Under the pieces are notes generated by a model that did no database searches, was not told where the DNA came from, and saw nothing but the letters and a program-made list of their open reading frames with translations. Shown one piece after another: positions 13,001 to 15,761 of a stretch of 15,761 bases of DNA. Every line of letters begins with the position of its first letter. Position 1 is the stretch's first letter. This stretch comes from an uncultured Clostridia bacterium (GTDB lineage: Bacteria; Bacillota; Clostridia; UBA1381), in contig CAJUFV010000211.1 of assembly GCA_910585795.1 (NCBI GenBank), forward strand, positions 1 through 15,761. The letters run 5' to 3'. The position numbers and the translations under genes are program-made.

Positions 13001-13942
13001 ATGGACAGGGATTTTGAATACAACAGCCCGCTTGTATATCAGAGGGCAGACCCTTATGTATATTTACATATGGACGGTTATTATTATTTTACAGGCTCAA
13101 TGCCGCAGTATGACTGCATTGAAATAAGACGCGCAAAAAGCTTGAATGAGCTGCTTACAGCGGATTCCTCAGTGGTATGGAGGAAGCATTCAACAGGTGA
13201 GATGGGCTCGCATATATGGGCGCCGGAGCTGCATTATATAGACGGAACATGGTATATATATTTTACAGCGGGAGATTCAATTGACATATGGGAGATACGG
13301 CCGTATCTGCTCATGTGCCATGACGAAAATCCTATAACTGGAAAATGGATTGAGGTTGGCAGAATTAATGTAGGCATTGAAAGCTTCTCGCTTGATATGA
13401 CAACGTTTGTACACAAGAATGAACAGTATGTTCTCTGGGCGCAGAAAATAGAGACACACGGCCCGTCCAATATCTATATTGCGAGAATGAAAAATCCGTG
13501 GACGCTTGCTACAAGACCGATGCTGTTAACAACACCGGAATATTATTGGGAGAAGCAGGGGTTTGAGGTGAACGAGGGGCCCGCCGTACTTGTGCGTAAC
13601 GGCAAGGTGATAGTAACATATTCGGCTTCTGATACCGGATGGAGGTACTGTATGGGTATGCTGTGGGCAGATGAGGACAGTGACCTGCTTGATAGGATTT
13701 CTTGGCATAAAAGCGATGTTCCTGTATTCAGGACAAGCGACGCAAACGGGCAATATGGTCCGGGACATAATTCGTTTACTACTGATAACGGACGGGACGT
13801 GCTTATATATCATAGCCGTAATTACAAGGAAATTGACGGCGACCCGCTGTATGACCATAACCGTCATGCAAGAGCGAAGGTATTTGACTATGATGAAAAT
13901 GGTTTGCCTGTTTTCGGGGAACCGGTTAAAAAGAATATATAA
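13001..13942 (+). CDS. Glycoside hydrolase family 43 protein (probable arabinofuranosidase)
   Basis: A 313-residue five-bladed beta-propeller glycosidase. The GH43 triad can be read: base D17 in RADPYVYLH, pKa-modulating D132 in SLDMTTF, and acid E192 in NEGPAVL. H256 in GPGHNSF is the usual metal or water ligand near the blade centre. The SHIWAPELHYIDGTWYIYF block (70-88) is typical. There is no signal peptide, membrane segment or carbohydrate-binding module, so it should act in the cytoplasm on imported oligosaccharides. The overall pattern resembles exo-alpha-L-arabinofuranosidases, but xylosidase activity cannot be excluded. It has its own promoter upstream and a strong terminator after. 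No transporter or sugar regulator is adjacent. Confidence 0.87.
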   Translation: MDRDFEYNSPLVYQRADPYVYLHMDGYYYFTGSMPQYDCIEIRRAKSLNELLTADSSVVWRKHSTGEMGSHIWAPELHYIDGTWYIYFTAGDSIDIWEIRPYLLMCHDENPITGKWIEVGRINVGIESFSLDMTTFVHKNEQYVLWAQKIETHGPSNIYIARMKNPWTLATRPMLLTTPEYYWEKQGFEVNEGPAVLVRNGKVIVTYSASDTGWRYCMGMLWADEDSDLLDRISWHKSDVPVFRTSDANGQYGPGHNSFTTDNGRDVLIYHSRNYKEIDGDPLYDHNRHARAKVFDYDENGLPVFGEPVKKNI

Positions 13943-13973
13943 AAAATACAAGGCATTTGCCTTGTATTTTTTT
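13941..13973. terminator. Bidirectional terminator between GH43 and typA
   Basis: A 14-pair stem (13941-13954 with 13959-13972) has GC pairs next to a four-base ATTT loop and A/T at the base. Its T-rich 3' arm provides the U run on plus, and the A-rich 5' arm provides it on minus. It lies just after the GH43 stop and 10 bases beyond the typA stop, so it serves both convergent genes. Confidence 0.88.
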
Positions 13974-13982
13974 GTGTGCTGA

Positions 13983-15761
13983 TTATTTATTTCTGCTGGC
14001 CGCTTTTGCGCGGAGACTGGTATTTAAAATTCTTTTTCTCATGCGAAGATTGTTTGGAGTGACTTCTAACAGTTCATCATCAGCAATGAAGTCAAGACAC
14101 TGCTCAAGACTCATCTCCTTTGGCGGAACAAGCTTGAGAGCGTCATCACTACCGGACGCGCGCGTATTTGTAGCGTGTTTTTTCTTGCAGACATTAACTA
14201 CAACGTCTTCCAGCCTTGCGTTTTCACCGACAATCATTCCTTCGTAAACCTTAATTCCAGCGCCGACAAACAGGGTGCCTCTTTCCTGGGCGTTATAAAG
14301 ACCATAGGTAATTGTTGTACCGTCTTCCCACGCAATAAGCGTGCCGCGTGTTCTGCCTGTAAAGTCACCCTTGTACGGCTCATATTTTTCAAGTATGCTG
14401 TTTATAATACCAGTACCCTTTGTTGCTGTCAGAAGCTCGCTTCGATAGCCAATAAGACCTCTTGACGGAATGAGAAATTCAAGACGTGTGTAGCCCTGCG
14501 CGGTAGGAGCCATGTTTGTCATTTCTCCTTTACGGTTTATGACGCCGTCCATTACAGTGCCGGTATATTCATCTGGTACGTCAACTGTGAGACTTTCAAT
14601 AGGCTCACATTTAACACCGTCAATTTCTTTATATATAACCACAGGATTGGAAACCTGAAACTCATATCCTTCACGGCGCATGTTTTCTATCAGTACGGAA
14701 AGATGAAGCTCGCCTCGGCCTGAAACTATAAAGCTTTCAGTTGTGTCTGTTTCCTCGACTCTAAGGCTGACATTTGAGTCAAGCTCACGGAAGAGCCTGT
14801 CACGAAGATGGCGGGAGGTTACAAATTTTCCGTCCTGCCCCGCGAATGGACTGTCATTGACGCTGAATGTCATGGAAAGCACAGGGTCGTCAATTTTAAC
14901 AAACGGAAGCGCTTCAGGAGTGTTTGTATCACATACTGTCTCGCCTATATTTATATCGGATATACCTGAGATGGCCACAACATCACCGGCTCCGACCTCG
15001 TCTGTGGGAGTTTTTTTCAAGCCCTCAAAAGTAAAAAGCTTTGTGGCCTTTGCGTGTGAAATCTTACCGTCATGACGGCAGATTGACAGCGGCATATTTA
15101 CGTTTATTTTACCTCTTTGGATTTTTCCGACTGCAATTCGGCCGGTATAGTCATCATAGTCTATATTTGATACAAGCATTTGAAACGGCGCGTCATCTTC
15201 ACATTCAGGACATGGAATGTAATTTACTATAAGTTCAAAAAGGTCTGTAAGGTCATCCTTAGGCTGTTCAGGGTTGTATTCGGCAGTTGCCCAGCCGTTG
15301 CGTCCTGAAGCGTATATGACGGGCGTGTCAAGCTGTTCTTCTGTTGCGCCTAAGTCTATAAACAGGTCAAGCACTTCATCAACTACCTCATAAGGTCTTG
15401 AGTTTGGACGGTCAACCTTGTTTACAACAATTACAGGCTTCAGGTCAAGGGCAAGAGCCTTCGACAACACAAAACGTGTCTGAGGCATACAGCCTTCAAA
15501 AGCGTCTACAAGCAGAAGCACGCCGTCAACCATTTCCAGACCGCGTTCAACCTCACCGCCGAAATCAGCATGTCCAGGCGTGTCAATAATGTTTATTTTT
15601 ATATCTTTATAATAAAGCGAGGTGTTTTTTGCAAGGATAGTGATACCTCTTTCTTTTTCAAGGTCATTCGAATCCATTACCCTTTCATCCACCTGCTCAT
15701 TTTCGCGGAAGGTGCCGCTTTGAGCCAGCATTGCGTCGACAAGGGTTGTTTTGCCGTGGTC
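13983..15761 (-). CDS. typA: Translational GTPase TypA/BipA (5' end cut by window edge)
   Basis: TypA is an EF-G-like GTPase that binds the ribosome and supports 50S assembly and stress growth. The visible 592 residues start at DHGKTTLVDAM inside the P-loop; roughly the first 15-20 residues lie beyond 15761. Motifs: the switch I segment ERGITILAKNT, G3 DTPGH (fragment residues 60-64), G4 NKVD (114-117), and G5 near YASGRNGWA. Beta-barrel domain II, EF-G-like domains III and V, and the TypA-specific C-terminal domain ending RMRKRILNTSLRAKAASRNK follow. An internal ATG at 15731 is not the true start because the frame continues to the edge with conserved sequence. The gene converges on GH43 with a shared terminator. 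Nothing suggests damage. Confidence 0.97.
   Translation of the reverse strand, partial: DHGKTTLVDAMLAQSGTFRENEQVDERVMDSNDLEKERGITILAKNTSLYYKDIKINIIDTPGHADFGGEVERGLEMVDGVLLLVDAFEGCMPQTRFVLSKALALDLKPVIVVNKVDRPNSRPYEVVDEVLDLFIDLGATEEQLDTPVIYASGRNGWATAEYNPEQPKDDLTDLFELIVNYIPCPECEDDAPFQMLVSNIDYDDYTGRIAVGKIQRGKINVNMPLSICRHDGKISHAKATKLFTFEGLKKTPTDEVGAGDVVAISGISDINIGETVCDTNTPEALPFVKIDDPVLSMTFSVNDSPFAGQDGKFVTSRHLRDRLFRELDSNVSLRVEETDTTESFIVSGRGELHLSVLIENMRREGYEFQVSNPVVIYKEIDGVKCEPIESLTVDVPDEYTGTVMDGVINRKGEMTNMAPTAQGYTRLEFLIPSRGLIGYRSELLTATKGTGIINSILEKYEPYKGDFTGRTRGTLIAWEDGTTITYGLYNAQERGTLFVGAGIKVYEGMIVGENARLEDVVVNVCKKKHATNTRASGSDDALKLVPPKEMSLEQCLDFIADDELLEVTPNNLRMRKRILNTSLRAKAASRNK

Noticed and set aside
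13526..13951. Open frame of 141 codons on minus inside GH43
   Set aside because: It is antisense to a well-supported GH43 gene and shows no recognisable domain.
1..15761. CRISPR arrays, tRNA or rRNA genes and prophage modules
   Set aside because: No regularly spaced repeats, tRNA-like cloverleaf sequence, rRNA sequence or phage structural genes could be recognised on either strand.

Overview
The window reads as a chromosomal segment of a low-GC, spore-forming Clostridia-type member of the Bacillota. The evidence is AT-rich DNA with many ATA isoleucine codons, strong GGAGG ribosome sites, some GTG and TTG starts, the MurT-GatD pair of Gram-positive peptidoglycan amidation, a YlmC/YmxH-type protein next to nrdR, a PdaB-like deacetylase, and a short two-domain DtxR-type regulator. 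I cannot name the species. Almost all genes are ordinary chromosomal ones. I see no integron, prophage, CRISPR array, tRNA or rRNA.

Layout. Positions 1-8236 are all on the plus strand: an EFR1-type flavodoxin/ferredoxin protein (178-942); murT (1035-2357) and gatD (2357-3079), which overlap by one base and make the lipid II isoglutaminyl synthase; a membrane-anchored glucosaminidase with three Big2-like domains (3206-5155); a YlmC/YmxH PRC-barrel protein (5209-5466); nrdR (5527-5982), overlapped by a PHP-domain phosphoesterase (5972-6823); and mnmE (6866-8236). Positions 8295-11454 are on the minus strand: a P2-type Ca2+-ATPase and, downstream of it, a DtxR-family metal regulator. Divergent from the ATPase, on plus, are a degenerate IS200/REP-type transposase derivative (11600-12106), a PdaB-like polysaccharide deacetylase (12182-12934) and a GH43 glycosidase (13001-13942). 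The last gene, typA/bipA, is on minus (13983-15761); its first codons lie beyond the window edge. No gene-free stretch exceeds 300 bases; the longest is the 187-base ATPase-dtxR gap.

Themes. Cell-wall work dominates: MurT-GatD amidates lipid II, the anchored glucosaminidase would cut glycan strands, and the deacetylase would modify glycan. NrdR, MnmE and TypA cover deoxynucleotide control, tRNA wobble modification and ribosome-associated translation. The ATPase and the DtxR-type regulator form a plausible cation-homeostasis pair.

The two most interesting signals are: (1) the DtxR gene leader, where a consensus promoter is followed by a candidate antiterminator stem that excludes a strong intrinsic terminator, which ends four bases before the ribosome site and so looks like transcription attenuation; and (2) the 168-residue Y1-transposase relative, which keeps the family frame but has lost both HUH histidines and the catalytic tyrosine, and has its own promoter, ribosome site and a lysine-rich tail, suggesting a domesticated non-transposing protein.
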